Assembly (NCBI GenBank): GCA_002452745.1
Contig: DKFC01000005.1
Location: 1 to 64,000, forward strand
Source of the DNA: Firmicutes bacterium UBA6806
GTDB lineage: Bacteria; Bacillota; Clostridia; Peptostreptococcales; Acidaminobacteraceae
Direction of reading: 5' to 3'
Length of the DNA stretch: 64,000 bases
Positions 52,377 through 61,563 of the stretch are shown in pieces. Every line of letters starts with the position of its first letter. Positions within the stretch are counted from its first letter, which is position 1. Position numbers and translations under genes: made by a program. The notes beneath the pieces were generated by a model that made no database searches, was not told where the DNA came from, and saw only the letters and a program-made list of their open reading frames with translations.

Positions 52377-53744
52377 CTAAGAATCAATTAAGTTATATTT
52401 GCGAGCTTTGGCAGCAACGGTTTTATGCGTTATGCCAAGAGCCTTTCCTGCCAAGTTAAAACTCTTGTACTGTTTGAGTGCCAATCGGATAATCTCCCGT
52501 TCATATTCCTCAAAGGTATAGAGCTCTGCGCCATTGGTCTCCACAATGGAGCGATTTTCACGGGAGAGTCGATAGATTTCAGAAATATGACTTGGAATAT
52601 CTTGAAGATTGATCTGTTGATTTTCAGAGAGGACAACCAGTCTCTCTATGGTGTTTTTCAGTTCCCTGATATTTCCGGGCCAATTGTACTGAGAGAGGCA
52701 CTTCAGTGCCTCTTCACTCAGCGAGAGTGTCTCTATGCAGTTTTCAGTCATGTACTGTTCTATAAAGTGTTTTATTAGCGTTTCAATATCAGAGTGTCGC
52801 GTTCGCAGTGGCGGCAGAAAGATTGGGATGACGTTGAGTCTATAGAATAAATCGTCTCGAAAAAGACCCTCATCTATCATCTTCTCAAGCGGTTTATGTG
52901 TGGCCGTTATCACTCTGACGTCCACTGGAATGGACTTGTTTGAACCAATCCTCTCCACCTCTCTCTCCTGTAGCACTCTGAGCAGTTTTGCCTGCATCTC
53001 CAAAGGCAGATCTCCGATTTCATCTAAAAAAATTGTACCTCTGTTAGCCAATTCGAACTTTCCAGCCTTGTCTTTGGCAGCACCTGTAAATGCGCCTTGG
53101 ACATAGCCAAACAGCTCAGATTCCAAAAGGTTGGCAGGGATAGCCCCGCAATTGACTGTTATAAAGGGATACTGAGCCCTCTTGGACGTGTTGTGAATCG
53201 CCCTTGCAACAAGCTCTTTGCCCGTCCCGCTCTCACCTCTCACCATAATGGTGGTATTTGATCTAGCCGCTTTTTGAGCGATGAGAAGTTCCTTGAGCAG
53301 AGAGGGATGCTGTCCCATAATCATGGGTTCAAAGGGGTTTTTTGAAAGAGGATACTCTGGCGATTTGAGGTCGTCAGAAATTGGTTCCCTCTCATATGTG
53401 GTTAGAACCCCCAGATGAATGCGCTCTTTAAAGACGGGATATGACCTTGCAAAGAGCAAGTCATTTCCTATATGGTAATTGATTTTCCCTTCAAAACGTC
53501 GCTGAAACTTTAGGCTTCTCAATGAGAGTTCGTCTTTGAAGCCCTTGTATAAACTAAGCCCCAGTGACTTATCACGAGTGGTTCGGAACAAATCACAGTA
53601 GGCATCATTGACAAAGGTGACAAACCCCTGTTGGTCAAAGAGACAAACTCCAATATCAACGGCGTTGAGAATGGTTTCGTAGTTCATCAGTTCATCAGCT
53701 TTCACATCAAATTTCTCCACAAATGGCATGTTAATGACTTTCAA
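52377..53744 (-). CDS. Sigma-54-dependent transcriptional activator (PAS, AAA+, Fis-type HTH)
   Basis: A 455-residue bacterial enhancer-binding protein. Order: PAS domain (about 20-115), AAA+ domain with Walker A GESGTGKE at 170-177, GAFTGA at 217-222 for sigma-54 contact, Walker B GTIFLDEIGD at 236-245, and a Fis-type helix-turn-helix at the C-terminus (about 425-455). Start is TTG at 53742-53744 with GGGGGG seven bases before it; the ATG five codons later is too far from the site. It is last in the glycerol operon and probably activates it from the sigma-54 promoter at 59504-59519. The PAS signal is unknown. Confidence 0.9.
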   Translation of the reverse strand: MKVINMPFVEKFDVKADELMNYETILNAVDIGVCLFDQQGFVTFVNDAYCDLFRTTRDKSLGLSLYKGFKDELSLRSLKFQRRFEGKINYHIGNDLLFARSYPVFKERIHLGVLTTYEREPISDDLKSPEYPLSKNPFEPMIMGQHPSLLKELLIAQKAARSNTTIMVRGESGTGKELVARAIHNTSKRAQYPFITVNCGAIPANLLESELFGYVQGAFTGAAKDKAGKFELANRGTIFLDEIGDLPLEMQAKLLRVLQEREVERIGSNKSIPVDVRVITATHKPLEKMIDEGLFRDDLFYRLNVIPIFLPPLRTRHSDIETLIKHFIEQYMTENCIETLSLSEEALKCLSQYNWPGNIRELKNTIERLVVLSENQQINLQDIPSHISEIYRLSRENRSIVETNGAELYTFEEYEREIIRLALKQYKSFNLAGKALGITHKTVAAKARKYNLIDS

Positions 53745-53769
53745 AACAATCCCCCCTTAAAACCTCACT

Positions 53770-54141
53770 TTACTTGGCGTGCATGGTACGTGTTGCCACA
53801 ATATTTGAACCTGTCCCCAAGATGTTCTCTATGACAATATCGCCTATTTTAATGGGCGCTGTTACAGCAACTTCATTGATGAGTGTCATGGCTTCAAAAA
53901 TGAGCGTCTTTGGAATGGGGGCGTCTGTCTTTACAGGCAGGCGGCTTAAATGACTTCCGGATATTTTTACAGTTGTTGGAAGCATACGTGTTGGAGCTGT
54001 CATTTCCTTAAGAGCATATGCATGTCCACGGGGACATTTATTGCCGTATATCTTATAACCGCTTTCTGCGCTGACGTCTATTTCCACAGTAAGCCGACAA
54101 CCAAGTGGACACACGATGCAGATTAATTTTCGACTGGACAT
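53770..54141 (-). CDS. DUF1667 protein of the glycerol operon
   Basis: A 123-residue protein with CxxC-x3-C (Cys8, Cys11, Cys15) and a CPRG cysteine near residue 35, four cysteines that could hold a zinc or iron-sulfur centre. DUF1667 proteins are often found after two flavoproteins in clostridial glycerol operons. It is likely an electron-carrying or stabilising subunit of the glycerol 3-phosphate dehydrogenase complex, by analogy to GlpC. Three bases separate it from the flavoprotein gene. Confidence 0.8.
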   Translation of the reverse strand: MSSRKLICIVCPLGCRLTVEIDVSAESGYKIYGNKCPRGHAYALKEMTAPTRMLPTTVKISGSHLSRLPVKTDAPIPKTLIFEAMTLINEVAVTAPIKIGDIVIENILGTGSNIVATRTMHAK

Positions 54142-54144
54142 TTA

Positions 54145-55419
54145 TTACGCCTCCTTTACCACTTCTATCGACAGCTTTTGCACCTGAGTATGGAGGCGTG
54201 CCTTCTCTATGACCAAGTGTTCCATTTCACCAGGGGCCAAATGCTGTCTGTTAAATTCTTTTACGATAATTCCATCTGCTTTGACAACCAGTTTTACATT
54301 GTGATATACGTTTTTCACACGCATAAACAGATGAAGTTGTTCTTCGGTACGTTCATACCGTACAATCTGTGGAACGATATAGCCAATGCCGTTTCCGTTA
54401 ATTGTGTTGATGCAGTGAGTGGGAGTGTGCCAATGATGTTTCACATAAGCTGCGGCATTTTTGCCAGCACGTCGGCTCTCTTCAGTGACAAAATCCACGA
54501 GGTCATGTACATGAACCACATTTCCACAGGCAAAAATCCCATGTTCTGTGGTTTCCATTGCCTCATTGACAATTGGTCCGTTTGTCTTGGGGTCAATTTC
54601 AATCCCCGCTTGTCTAGTGAGTTCATTTTCAGGGATAAGTCCAACTGATAACAGCAAGGTATCGCATTCATACTCAATTTCTGTACCGGGAATTGGCTTG
54701 AGTGAAGCATCAACTTTTGAAATCGTCACGCCACTGACTCTATCTTTACCCCTGATTTCCGTAACCGTATGGCTGAGATATAGAGGAATATCAAAGTCAT
54801 CAAGGCACTGGACAATGTTTCTGGTAAGTCCACCAGAATAAGGCTGAAGTTCAGCGACAGCAAGAACCTTTGCGCCTTCCAGCGTCAATCGGCGTGCCAT
54901 GATGAGTCCAATATCTCCCGATCCGAGAATCACAACTCTCTTGCCGACCATGTACCCCTCCATGTTGATGTAGCGCTGTGCAGTTCCTGCGCTAAAAACA
55001 CCTGCGGGTCTAGTTCCTGGAATGGCGATAGCGCCCCTAGTTCTCTCACGACACCCCATGGCAAGGATGATTGCATCAGCTTCTATGAGCATGTAGCCGT
55101 CTGAACTGTTCATTGCCTTAATCACCTTGTGGCGGGATGAATCGTCATTTGTTTCTATATCTAATACCATAGTATCCAGTTTGTATTCAATCCCCATACT
55201 CATGAGTTCATCTATGAAGCGTTCAGCATATTCTGGCCCAGTCAATTCTTCTTTAAAGATGTGGAGACCAAAGCCGTTGTGGATGCACTGTTGAAGGATA
55301 CCGCCCAATTCTCTGTCCCGTTCTATGATGAGGATTTTCTCAGCGCCATCTCTACGAGCTTCAATGGCACTTGCCAAGCCAGCTGGGCCTCCTCCAATTA
55401 CGACAATATCATACTTCAT
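54145..55419 (-). CDS. NAD(P)/FAD-dependent oxidoreductase of the glycerol operon
   Basis: A 424-residue two-dinucleotide flavoprotein. IVVIGGGPAGLASAIEAR binds FAD, VVILGSGDIGLIMA near residue 157 binds NAD(P), and LLLSVGLIPENELTRQAGIEI and ACGNVVHVHDLVDFV complete the fold. No CxxC redox disulfide is seen, so it is not a thioredoxin reductase. It presumably accepts electrons from the GlpA-like dehydrogenase and reduces NAD or another carrier. The gene overlaps the GlpA-like gene by about 11 bases. Confidence 0.88.
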   Translation of the reverse strand: MKYDIVVIGGGPAGLASAIEARRDGAEKILIIERDRELGGILQQCIHNGFGLHIFKEELTGPEYAERFIDELMSMGIEYKLDTMVLDIETNDDSSRHKVIKAMNSSDGYMLIEADAIILAMGCRERTRGAIAIPGTRPAGVFSAGTAQRYINMEGYMVGKRVVILGSGDIGLIMARRLTLEGAKVLAVAELQPYSGGLTRNIVQCLDDFDIPLYLSHTVTEIRGKDRVSGVTISKVDASLKPIPGTEIEYECDTLLLSVGLIPENELTRQAGIEIDPKTNGPIVNEAMETTEHGIFACGNVVHVHDLVDFVTEESRRAGKNAAAYVKHHWHTPTHCINTINGNGIGYIVPQIVRYERTEEQLHLFMRVKNVYHNVKLVVKADGIIVKEFNRQHLAPGEMEHLVIEKARLHTQVQKLSIEVVKEA

Positions 55420-56866
55420 TGTCTGTCACCTCCGATTTTGTCTTTCCAATGAGAATAAAGGATTCTGAACTTTCCTGACAGATGGATTCCACTGGAACAG
55501 CCAGTTCCCGTGAAAGAATCTCCATGACTCTTGGGCCACAGAAACCTCCCTGACATCTGCCGGCACCTGGGCGAGCCCGTCGTTTGATGCCATTTAAAGT
55601 TCTGCCACCGCAATTTCTATGGATGGCGTCTAGTATTTCACCTTCGGTGATGGATTCACATCGACAAATAATGCGACCATATGCGGGCTTTTCTTTGATT
55701 AAGACCGCCTTCTCGGCATCGGATAACTTTTCAAACCGAATGCGCTTTTGTCTAATTGGGTTGAAATGTGGATTTAAAGGTGCTTTGAGAGATTTTGATA
55801 ATTCGGTTGCCACGTGTTTCCCAATAGCAGGCGCACTGGATAGACCAGGGGATTTCATGCCCGCTAAATTATAGAATCCACTAATTTTACCTTCGCCAAT
55901 GATGAAATCTCCAGTTGATGGCTCAGCTCTGAGCCCAGCAAAGGTAGTGATGTTTTCCCTGTATGGAATGTTGTTAACCAGCTTTGCAGCAGATTCTTTG
56001 ATATAGTCAAGGCGATTGCCTGTGGTTTCAATAGCTTCTCTTTCAGTTGACTCTAAATCTTCAGAATCTGGTCCAACCAATAGATTGCCCTCGGTGGTTG
56101 GAAGGACTAAGATGCCCTTTCCCAGTTTTGAGGGACAAGGGAAAATAACGTGATTTACCAAGCCGTTTACATTTTTATCAAGTAAGAAATACTGTCCTCT
56201 TCGGGGGTGAATCGTAAATTCAGGGGAATCACAGACCATTTTATAGAGGGTATCTGCATAGACGCCGGCTGCGTTGACAATTCGTTTTGCCCTCACCGTT
56301 TGGTTGCTGCTGTGAATCAAAAATCCATCAGATTCCACATCTATTTTAATCACTTCAAAATTGAGCATCAAATTGGCACCATTGTCCATGGCGTTTTCCA
56401 TGTAGGCCACTGTAAGTTCCCAGGGTTCAGTAATACCAGCACTGGGGGCATAAAGAGCCCCTATGGCCAAATCGCTTATATTGGGTTCAAATGCTCTGAG
56501 CATGGCTTGATCTATAATCCTTAAACCGGGAATTCCCAGTGATTCTCCATTTTCTTTAAGGGCCTTTAGGGTTGTCATGTCCTCTTCATCAAAGGCACAG
56601 ACAAGTGAACCAATTCTATTAAACGGAACGTTGAGTTCATCGCATATTTCGCCAAAAATGCGATTTCCAAGGGCGTTGAATCGACCTTTGTTTGAACCAA
56701 ATGGCGCATCATATCCAGCATGGACAATGGCACTATTGGCTTTTGTTGTGCCAATGGCAACATCGTTGCCCTTCTCCAGTACAACAACTTTCAATTGATA
56801 TTTCATGAGCTCTCGGGCTACGGATGCCCCAATGACACCTGCGCCTACTATCGCCACATCATACAT
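55409..56866 (-). CDS. glpA: GlpA-like FAD-dependent glycerol-3-phosphate dehydrogenase with BFD-like domain
   Basis: A 485-residue flavoprotein that oxidises glycerol 3-phosphate to dihydroxyacetone phosphate. The DAO fold begins VAIVGAGVIGASVAREL, with NAAGVYAD and a GLRAEPSTGDFIIGE active-site region. The C-terminal CRCESITEGEI with GAGRCQGGFCGPRV is a BFD-type [2Fe-2S] cysteine set (about residues 400-460). GGAGG at 56874-56878 lies seven bases before ATG 56864-56866; the reading frame's earlier GTG is too close. A terminator lies between it and glpK, so there may be attenuation. With the flavoprotein and DUF1667 genes it makes a GlpABC-like unit. Confidence 0.9.
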   Translation of the reverse strand: MYDVAIVGAGVIGASVARELMKYQLKVVVLEKGNDVAIGTTKANSAIVHAGYDAPFGSNKGRFNALGNRIFGEICDELNVPFNRIGSLVCAFDEEDMTTLKALKENGESLGIPGLRIIDQAMLRAFEPNISDLAIGALYAPSAGITEPWELTVAYMENAMDNGANLMLNFEVIKIDVESDGFLIHSSNQTVRAKRIVNAAGVYADTLYKMVCDSPEFTIHPRRGQYFLLDKNVNGLVNHVIFPCPSKLGKGILVLPTTEGNLLVGPDSEDLESTEREAIETTGNRLDYIKESAAKLVNNIPYRENITTFAGLRAEPSTGDFIIGEGKISGFYNLAGMKSPGLSSAPAIGKHVATELSKSLKAPLNPHFNPIRQKRIRFEKLSDAEKAVLIKEKPAYGRIICRCESITEGEILDAIHRNCGGRTLNGIKRRARPGAGRCQGGFCGPRVMEILSRELAVPVESICQESSESFILIGKTKSEVTDNEV

Positions 56867-56927
56867 CACTTATCCTCCTAAACACAGTATTCATATTAGC
56901 CGTATTAATCGTATAATTTCATCAATA

Positions 56928-56975
56928 TAAAAAGCCACCACAAGTAAACCTAATCATAAGGTTTCTGTGATGGCT
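56928..56975 (-). terminator. Terminator between glpK and the GlpA-like gene
   Basis: Outer 10-bp arms (56933-56942 with 56966-56975, one mismatch) and an inner AAACCT/AGGTTT stem, followed by TTTTTA on the minus strand. It should reduce transcription into the downstream dehydrogenase genes. Confidence 0.75.
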
Positions 56976-57041
56976 CTCATTCTCTTGCCATATAATTCTA
57001 TTTGTTTATATTATATCAAATTCACACATTTATGCAAAGCG

Positions 57042-58544
57042 TTATTCTGCATCTTCCCAGCCCTTTGCACGCTCAACTGCTTTTTTCCAACCTGCATAGA
57101 GTTTTGTACGATAAGTTTCGTCTATACTGTGGTTAAATTGTCTGCCAACAGCCCAGTTTGTTTTGATTTCCTCTTTTGATTTCCAGAATCCAACTGCAAG
57201 TCCAGCAAGATATGCTGCCCCTAAGGCCGTGGTTTCGGTGACTTTTGGACGATCAACTTGCACTCCCAAAATGTCTGATTGGAACTGCATGAGGAAATTG
57301 TTTGCCGTTGCACCGCCATCGACTTTTAAAGTAGCTAAGTTGATGCCTGAATCCTCCTGCATGGCTTCAAGGACATCTCTTGTTTGATAAGCAATGGATT
57401 CCAGTGTGGCTCTGATAACGTGATTTTTATTGGAACCCCTGGTCAAGCCCACCAAACTGCCGCGTGCATACATGTCCCAATATGGAGCCCCTAATCCTGC
57501 AAACGCTGGAACAAGATAAACCCCATTTGTGTCTTCTACTTTTGATGCAAAGTATTCTGTATCGGCTGCATCTGAAATGAGTTTTAGTTCATCTCTGAGC
57601 CACTGAACAGATGCGCCTGCAATGAAGATGGACCCTTCAAGCGCATATTCAACCTTTCCATCAAGCCCCCATGCGATTGTGGTCAGTAGGCCATTTGCCG
57701 ATGGAACCATTTTTTCTCCTGTATTCATGAGCATAAAACAACCTGTTCCATAAGTGTTCTTTGCCATTCCCGGTTCAAAACAGGTTTGTCCAAAGAGTGC
57801 TGCTTGTTGGTCTCCTGCGATTCCCGAAATTGGGATTTCAGCTCCGCCAAAAGTTTGAATGTCTGTTTTTCCATAGATTTCTGAAGATGGTTTCACTTCT
57901 GGAAGCATGGATTTAGGAATATTCAGTGCCTGAAGAATCGTGTCATCCCATTTGAGATCGGCAATATTATAGAGCATGGTTCTAGAAGCATTTGAATAGT
58001 CTGTTACGTGAACTTTACCCCTTGTGAGATTCCAAATAAGCCAAGTGTCAATATTGCCGAACAACAAGTCACCTTTTTCAGCTCTCTCTCTGGCCCCTTC
58101 CACATTGTCTAAAATCCATTTGACTTTTGTGCCTGAAAAGTAAGCGTCTATGACGAGTCCTGTCTTTTCTCTAATATGGGTTTCAAATCCCTTAGCTTTT
58201 AAATCATCGCAGATAGGTGCAGTTCTCCTACATTGCCAAACGATGGCATTATATACGGGTTTTCCAGTGTGGCGATCCCAGACAACAGTTGTCTCACGTT
58301 GATTGGTAATGCCAATGGCTGCAATTTCATGGGGGCTGACGCCAGCAGTTTCAAGAACTTCACGGGCAACGCCTGATTGTGTTCCCCAGATTTCCATAGC
58401 GTCATGTTCTACCCATCCTGGTTTAGGATAAAATTGAGTGAACTCCTTTTGAGCAACTTTGACGATGTTTCCGCTCTTGTCAAAGAGTATTGCTCTTGAA
58501 CTGGTAGTTCCTTGATCCAGAGAGAGAATATATTTCTTTTCCAT
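57042..58544 (-). CDS. glpK: Glycerol kinase
   Basis: A 500-residue FGGY kinase phosphorylating glycerol to glycerol 3-phosphate. LSLDQGTTSSRAILFD, GITNQRETTVVWDRHTGKPVYNAIVWQCRRT and GGATANNFLMQFQSD are diagnostic. The region around residue 230, IQTFGGAEIPISGIAGDQQAA, lacks the YHF histidine that HPr phosphorylates in many Gram-positive glycerol kinases, so PTS-mediated activation is probably lost. GGAGG precedes ATG. It lies 63 bp after glpF. Confidence 0.96.
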   Translation of the reverse strand: MEKKYILSLDQGTTSSRAILFDKSGNIVKVAQKEFTQFYPKPGWVEHDAMEIWGTQSGVAREVLETAGVSPHEIAAIGITNQRETTVVWDRHTGKPVYNAIVWQCRRTAPICDDLKAKGFETHIREKTGLVIDAYFSGTKVKWILDNVEGARERAEKGDLLFGNIDTWLIWNLTRGKVHVTDYSNASRTMLYNIADLKWDDTILQALNIPKSMLPEVKPSSEIYGKTDIQTFGGAEIPISGIAGDQQAALFGQTCFEPGMAKNTYGTGCFMLMNTGEKMVPSANGLLTTIAWGLDGKVEYALEGSIFIAGASVQWLRDELKLISDAADTEYFASKVEDTNGVYLVPAFAGLGAPYWDMYARGSLVGLTRGSNKNHVIRATLESIAYQTRDVLEAMQEDSGINLATLKVDGGATANNFLMQFQSDILGVQVDRPKVTETTALGAAYLAGLAVGFWKSKEEIKTNWAVGRQFNHSIDETYRTKLYAGWKKAVERAKGWEDAE

Positions 58545-58607
58545 TTTAATGCCTCCTCAAAATATTGTAGTTATATGATATGACCTGACATTGCTCTGTT
58601 GACGTTT

Positions 58608-59450
58608 TTAAGCAGCGTCTTGATTTAATGAGGTGTTGCTACCACCGTCAGAAAGTGCTGTTGGAACGATGTATTTGCTGACGAGATTGTCGTAGATAAG
58701 TGCACCTAGCAATCCGCCGACGATTGGGCCTACAATTGGAACCCAGAAGTAATTATTCGGTGCGGGTAGTGCGATGTTTCCCCAACCTGAAATTGCCAAG
58801 AAGAGTTTCGGCCCAAAGTCCCTTGCAGGATTCATGGCGAATCCAGTCAAAGAACCAAATGAAGCGCCGAGGATGGCAATTGTCAAACCCACTAGAATTG
58901 GACCAAAAGGTGCGTATTTTCCATTTGGTGCATTGGTGTTTTTAGCATCGCCAATGGCGAGTATAACCATGAGCAGTACTGCTGTAATGGCAATTTCTAC
59001 AAACATGGCTTCGATATTGCTCAGATATGGCTTTGGGTAGGTGGTGAAGATTCCCGCAGTGGTAAGTCCGCTTTCGGCACTTCTGACGATTCCGTTTGCA
59101 GCTTCAAAGACGAAGAACCCCTGCCTGAACAGTCCATAGGTTACCAGTGCACCGGTAAAACAGCCAGCGATTTGACTCAAAATATACGGAATAACTTTGA
59201 ATTTTGGAAAATCTCTAAAAGCGGCCATTGTAATCGTGACAGCAGGATTGATATGCGTTCCAGAAACCGCTCCAGTGATGTATATAGCCATTGTAACACC
59301 ACTCCCCCAAATCAGACCAACATCCCACATGTTGTAGGCCTGATCGTTTAAAACCAGAGATGCCACTGAACCAGCACCTATAAAAATGAGAATAAAAGCT
59401 CCGACGAATTCAGCTAACAATTCACCAAATAAATTGTCCTTCTTTAACAT
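58608..59450 (-). CDS. glpF: Glycerol uptake facilitator (aquaglyceroporin)
   Basis: A 280-residue MIP channel with six helices and the two NPA motifs HINPAVTI (near residue 70) and FAMNPARDFGP (near 205). The second has Asp after Arg, typical of glycerol channels. The frame extends five codons to a TTG; GGAGG inside that extension fixes the ATG at 59448-59450. It is the first gene of the operon, just after the sigma-54 promoter. Confidence 0.95.
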   Translation of the reverse strand: MLKKDNLFGELLAEFVGAFILIFIGAGSVASLVLNDQAYNMWDVGLIWGSGVTMAIYITGAVSGTHINPAVTITMAAFRDFPKFKVIPYILSQIAGCFTGALVTYGLFRQGFFVFEAANGIVRSAESGLTTAGIFTTYPKPYLSNIEAMFVEIAITAVLLMVILAIGDAKNTNAPNGKYAPFGPILVGLTIAILGASFGSLTGFAMNPARDFGPKLFLAISGWGNIALPAPNNYFWVPIVGPIVGGLLGALIYDNLVSKYIVPTALSDGGSNTSLNQDAA

Positions 59451-59503
59451 AATGATCCTCCTCAACAGTTTTATGTTGCAAATCCATGGATGACATTATT
59501 AAT

Positions 59504-59519
59504 TGCAAGTTGCGTGCCA
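59504..59519 (-). promoter_or_regulatory. Sigma-54 promoter of the glycerol operon
   Basis: On the minus strand, TGGCAC (59514-59519), GCAAC and TTGCA (59504-59508) match the -24/-12 consensus TGGCAC-N5-TTGCW fully, including the invariant GG and GC. Transcription would start near 59492, about 40 bp before the glpF ATG. The activator gene at 52377 is in the operon it would control. Confidence 0.88.
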
Positions 59520-59571
59520 AAGGACCAAAATGTGTAAAATCAATTGTTTCTGCTGAGGAATCAAAAATGTG

Positions 59572-59630
59572 TTGATAAAAATTCCCAACTTTTGAGAGGA
59601 AAGTCTCATGGAGTTGGGAATTTTTATCAA
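59572..59630 (-). terminator. Terminator of the ABC-F gene, possible activator-binding region
   Basis: A perfect 19-bp stem (59572-59590 with 59612-59630) and an inner 5-bp TGAGA/TCTCA pair at 59593-59608. The T tract on the minus strand makes it the end of the ABC-F transcript. The TGAGA/TCTCA dyad is about 100 bp before the sigma-54 start, the usual distance of an enhancer site. Confidence 0.8.
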
Positions 59631-59686
59631 GTAATGCTGTGGACACGATATGTCCTCTCTATTTTATCAAATGAGTGTTGACATGC

Positions 59687-61441
59687 CTATAAATTTTTCT
59701 GAGAACTCAATGCGTCATATTCCTCGCTGAGGGCCTGATACTTAGGGTCATCAGGTGAGAGCATACTCATGTCACCAATGATTTGAGTGAGCCTAAGTGA
59801 GCGCAAGAGAAGATCATCTCCACTTTTGGGGAGAGAAAGTGATTCATTAAGTTCAGTAACAGAGCCAGTGGCTATATCTGTCATTTTATTAGATATAGAT
59901 TTCTCAAAATCCCTATAATCATCTAGATTCCCTTCAAACCGTACGACCTTGCCATCTTTAAAGGTAAAGAGCGTGTTGCAGATGCAGTTGATTAGGTATC
60001 TGTCATGAGAGACTACAATCAATGTGCCATCATACTTGCCAAGTGCTTCTTCAAAAGTTTCTTTACTCATGAGGTCCATGTGGTTGGTTGGTTCATCCAG
60101 TAAGATCAAGTCATAATTGCTTAGCAGAATTTTAAGTAGTTTTAGCTTTGTCTGTTCCCCATAGCTCAAGCTCATGATGTTCTTTTCAAGTGAAAGATTT
60201 GTAAAACCCATTTGATAAAGACGGTTTGAAAGATCTACTTGTGAAGGTTTATCATAGCAATCAAAATAGTTTTGAATGGTTATATCCAGCGGGAGTGACA
60301 GGGAAAACTGATTCATATGAGCTATCTTAAGCGTTGGACTAATAAGCAGTTCGCCAGAGGTTGGCTCAAGTTCCTTGAGCATTAGTTTCAAAAGTGTGGT
60401 TTTGCCGCATCCATTATCGCCATAGAGGCCGATGCGATCCCCCCTTTTGATATAGAAATCACTGGTTTGAATCACGGTGCGATTATCAAACGATTTTGAC
60501 AGGGCTTTCCCCTCGAGCAGATTTTTTCCCTTTTTGGAGGAATCGCTAAAGTGCATGACAATTTCACGTTCTTTTTCAGGTCGATCAATTCCGTTTAAGT
60601 CAATTTTCTCAAGTTTCTTTATCTTAGATTTTATTTGACGATCTCTCTTCTTTGCCTTCATCCTAAAGTATTCTTTTTTACCTTCACCTTGTCGTTGTTT
60701 TTTGGTGGAATCCTTGTGTGCTTTGTCAGCCCATTTTTTTAGCTGGCTGATTTCAGCTTCAATTTCTCTTTTGCGCTTTTCCTGATTTTGATAAGCGCTT
60801 TCCTGCGCTTTTAGAAGTTCGTGTCTTAACGTTACATACTGCGAGTAATTACCTTCGTATGAATTGACACTGCCTTTTGAAATTTCAATAATTCTAGTGG
60901 CAATTTCATCTAAGAAATACCGATCATGCGACACCATGACCACCGTTCCAAAGTAGCTGTAAAGCGATTCCATGAGCCACTGAATTCCCGAGATGTCCAT
61001 GTGGTTTGTGGGCTCATCTAAAATGAGCAATTCAGGTGAAAAAGACCAAATCTGAGTCAAGGCGTGTTTCATGGATTCCCCACCACTTAAATAGGTTGAA
61101 ATCCCATTTATGGCAAGTTCTTTTTCGTACTTGAGGAGATCTCCGTTAACTTCTGCGCTTTCAGATAAGAGTTCAATGCCAGAATCGGTTATACGTTTAA
61201 TTTGAAATGAACCGTCTTGATTGAGATAACCCACATCCATCGGTGGATGGTTCCAGATAATGTGACCAGAGTCCGCTTTTAAGTTGTCCAGTAAAATTTG
61301 AATCAGCGTGCTTTTTCCTGTGCCGTTTGCACCGATAATGCCAACTCGCTCTCCGGGGAATACTTCTATTGAGATGTCCTTTAGGACAGATTGTGTGCCA
61401 AAGTCTTTTGATATATTTTGTACCTTAAATACAGGTTTCAT
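59687..61441 (-). CDS. ABC-F family ATPase, possible ribosome protection protein
   Basis: A 584-residue soluble protein with two ABC domains and no membrane part. Walker A motifs are GANGTGKST (near residue 37) and GDNGCGKTT (near 346); signatures are YLSGGE and SLSYGEQ, and both Walker B segments read LLILDEPTNHMD and LILLDEPTNHMD. The inter-domain linker (about 230-300) is long and charged. ABC-F proteins eject or bypass antibiotics on the ribosome or assist stalled translation. The attenuator leader upstream (61527-61937) favours an antibiotic resistance subtype similar to clostridial CplR, but I cannot decide from sequence alone. Long C-terminal extension of about 60 residues. Confidence 0.9.
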   Translation of the reverse strand: MKPVFKVQNISKDFGTQSVLKDISIEVFPGERVGIIGANGTGKSTLIQILLDNLKADSGHIIWNHPPMDVGYLNQDGSFQIKRITDSGIELLSESAEVNGDLLKYEKELAINGISTYLSGGESMKHALTQIWSFSPELLILDEPTNHMDISGIQWLMESLYSYFGTVVMVSHDRYFLDEIATRIIEISKGSVNSYEGNYSQYVTLRHELLKAQESAYQNQEKRKREIEAEISQLKKWADKAHKDSTKKQRQGEGKKEYFRMKAKKRDRQIKSKIKKLEKIDLNGIDRPEKEREIVMHFSDSSKKGKNLLEGKALSKSFDNRTVIQTSDFYIKRGDRIGLYGDNGCGKTTLLKLMLKELEPTSGELLISPTLKIAHMNQFSLSLPLDITIQNYFDCYDKPSQVDLSNRLYQMGFTNLSLEKNIMSLSYGEQTKLKLLKILLSNYDLILLDEPTNHMDLMSKETFEEALGKYDGTLIVVSHDRYLINCICNTLFTFKDGKVVRFEGNLDDYRDFEKSISNKMTDIATGSVTELNESLSLPKSGDDLLLRSLRLTQIIGDMSMLSPDDPKYQALSEEYDALSSQKNL

Positions 61442-61526
61442 AGAACCACTTCCTTTTCACTGGAAGCCCTTTTTATGAGTACAGATATTTTATCCACTAT
61501 TGGTGAGTATACCTGTCTTGAAACGC

Positions 61527-61563
61527 AAAAAAGGATGCCGCTGAAAAGTTCAACACGCATCCT
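61527..61563 (-). terminator. Leader terminator before the ABC-F gene
   Basis: AGGATGC (61532-61538) pairs with 61557-61563, with inner near-complementary bases; six A at 61527-61532 give a T tract. It is about 85 bp before the gene and is the probable attenuation point of the leader. Confidence 0.75.

Noticed and set aside
59572..59630. The 19-bp inverted repeat as a recombination site
   Set aside because: It has a T tract on the strand of the preceding ABC-F gene and fits a terminator; a recombination role has no support.
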